Below, piece by piece: positions 5,865 to 6,275 of a DNA stretch of 6,275 nt. A program made the translations under genes and the position numbers. Position 1 is the stretch's first letter. The number at the start of each line of letters is the position of its first letter. The notes under the pieces are model-generated. The model did no database searches. It was given only the letters and a program-made list of their open reading frames with translations, and had not been told where the DNA came from. The stretch spans positions 1 through 6,275 of the forward strand of contig CABGHG010000105.1 in the NCBI GenBank assembly GCA_902158735.1, read 5' to 3'. This DNA comes from Candidatus Methanolliviera sp. GoM_oil (GTDB taxonomy: Archaea; Halobacteriota; Methanoliparia; Methanoliparales; Methanoliparaceae).

Positions 5865-6275
5865 TCATTCCATAAGGGCAATATATGCGAGCAGGGCATC
5901 GAGTTGTATCCTCTCGTCTGCCCCCTCCGTTATCCGAAACTCCGTCTCCCCGAGCCTATCTATAAGTCTAACCTTCTTATCATTTGTAATATCGAGATCG
6001 AAGATTATTCTGTGTATCACCTTGATGATCTCCTCTGAAAATGTTCCTTTCTCAATTAGAAGAGAGAGTTGGTCCCTTGCCTTATCAAATGATCCACCAA
6101 GCGCCGAATCAAGAATTTTCCTCATCTCATCCGGTCTAACACTCGCCGCCATATCATAGATGGTTTCTTTTTCTATCTCCCTCTCGATCGCCGCGGAGCT
6201 TTGGAGCGCGTTGATCGCCTTACGCATATCTCCGCCGGACACATCTTTTAAAGCTTCTATAGCATCGTCTCTTAT
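5865..6275 (-). CDS. rfcS: Replication factor C small subunit, C-terminal part (5' end beyond the window)
   Basis: The minus-strand frame is open from the right edge to a TGA at 5867-5865 and gives 137 residues, roughly the last 40% of a clamp-loader small subunit of about 320 residues. A GTG at 6242 is not the true start: the frame continues upstream through IRDDAIEALKD, which matches the family. The diagnostic motif is VSGGDMRKAINALQSSA, the lid/sensor-2 region of RFC and related AAA+ loaders. After it comes the helical collar domain (ETIYDMAASVRPDEM, then a helix ending RLGETEFRITEGADERIQLD and ALLAYIALME). The protein loads the PCNA sliding clamp at primer ends. The Walker motifs would lie outside the window. 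It converges on the VWA gene with 38 bases between stops. It is the best evidence for an archaeal host. Confidence 0.93.
   Translation of the reverse strand: MRDDAIEALKDVSGGDMRKAINALQSSAAIEREIEKETIYDMAASVRPDEMRKILDSALGGSFDKARDQLSLLIEKGTFSEEIIKVIHRIIFDLDITNDKKVRLIDRLGETEFRITEGADERIQLDALLAYIALME

Noticed and set aside
5827..6159. Plus-strand open frame immediately after the VWA gene, starting with ATG next to its stop
   Set aside because: The adjacency suggested a third operon gene, but the peptide is Ser/Ile-rich and entirely antisense to the clearly recognisable RFC small-subunit C-terminus.

Overview
The window looks like a piece of an archaeal chromosome. The clearest lineage marker is the right-edge gene, the C-terminal part of a replication factor C small subunit (clamp loader), which bacteria do not have. 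Promoter-like signals also look archaeal: AT-rich TATA (box A) elements lie about 26-28 bases before three likely gene starts, one of which is almost leaderless. A class III (oxygen-sensitive) ribonucleotide reductase fits an anaerobe. A euryarchaeon, for example in the methanogen/ANME range, is my guess, but the window alone cannot name the lineage.

Left half, minus strand (about 234-3620): in transcription order, a small two-helix membrane protein of the DUF4405 type (3581-3306), a decayed adenosine deaminase remnant (3309-3016), nrdD (3023-936) and nrdG (932-234). NrdD is the anaerobic ribonucleoside-triphosphate reductase. NrdG is the radical-SAM enzyme that installs its glycyl radical. 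They are 3 bases apart and clearly co-transcribed. The deaminase remnant retains the start of the enzyme and the segment around the active-site HxxE and the ERIxH motif, but it lacks the roughly 160 residues between them. It now seems to serve mainly as leader DNA holding the TATA box and ribosome binding site of nrdD.

Right half, plus strand (about 3697-5826): a divergent promoter region of about 100 bases separates the minus-strand genes from a two-gene operon. This encodes a MoxR-type AAA+ ATPase and a CoxE-like protein with a von Willebrand factor A domain, a pairing known for chaperone-like metal-centre insertion or complex remodelling. The VWA protein has a non-canonical metal-site motif (DNGGYS). 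The operon converges on the RFC gene with only 38 bases between the stop codons.

Left margin (1-233): little can be called. A short open frame runs off the edge on the minus strand, and a perfect 7-bp inverted repeat lies just past the nrdG stop. I find no CRISPR array, tRNA, rRNA or complete insertion sequence. The most unusual items are the internally deleted adenosine deaminase with a new promoter function and the MoxR/VWA pair with an unknown client.
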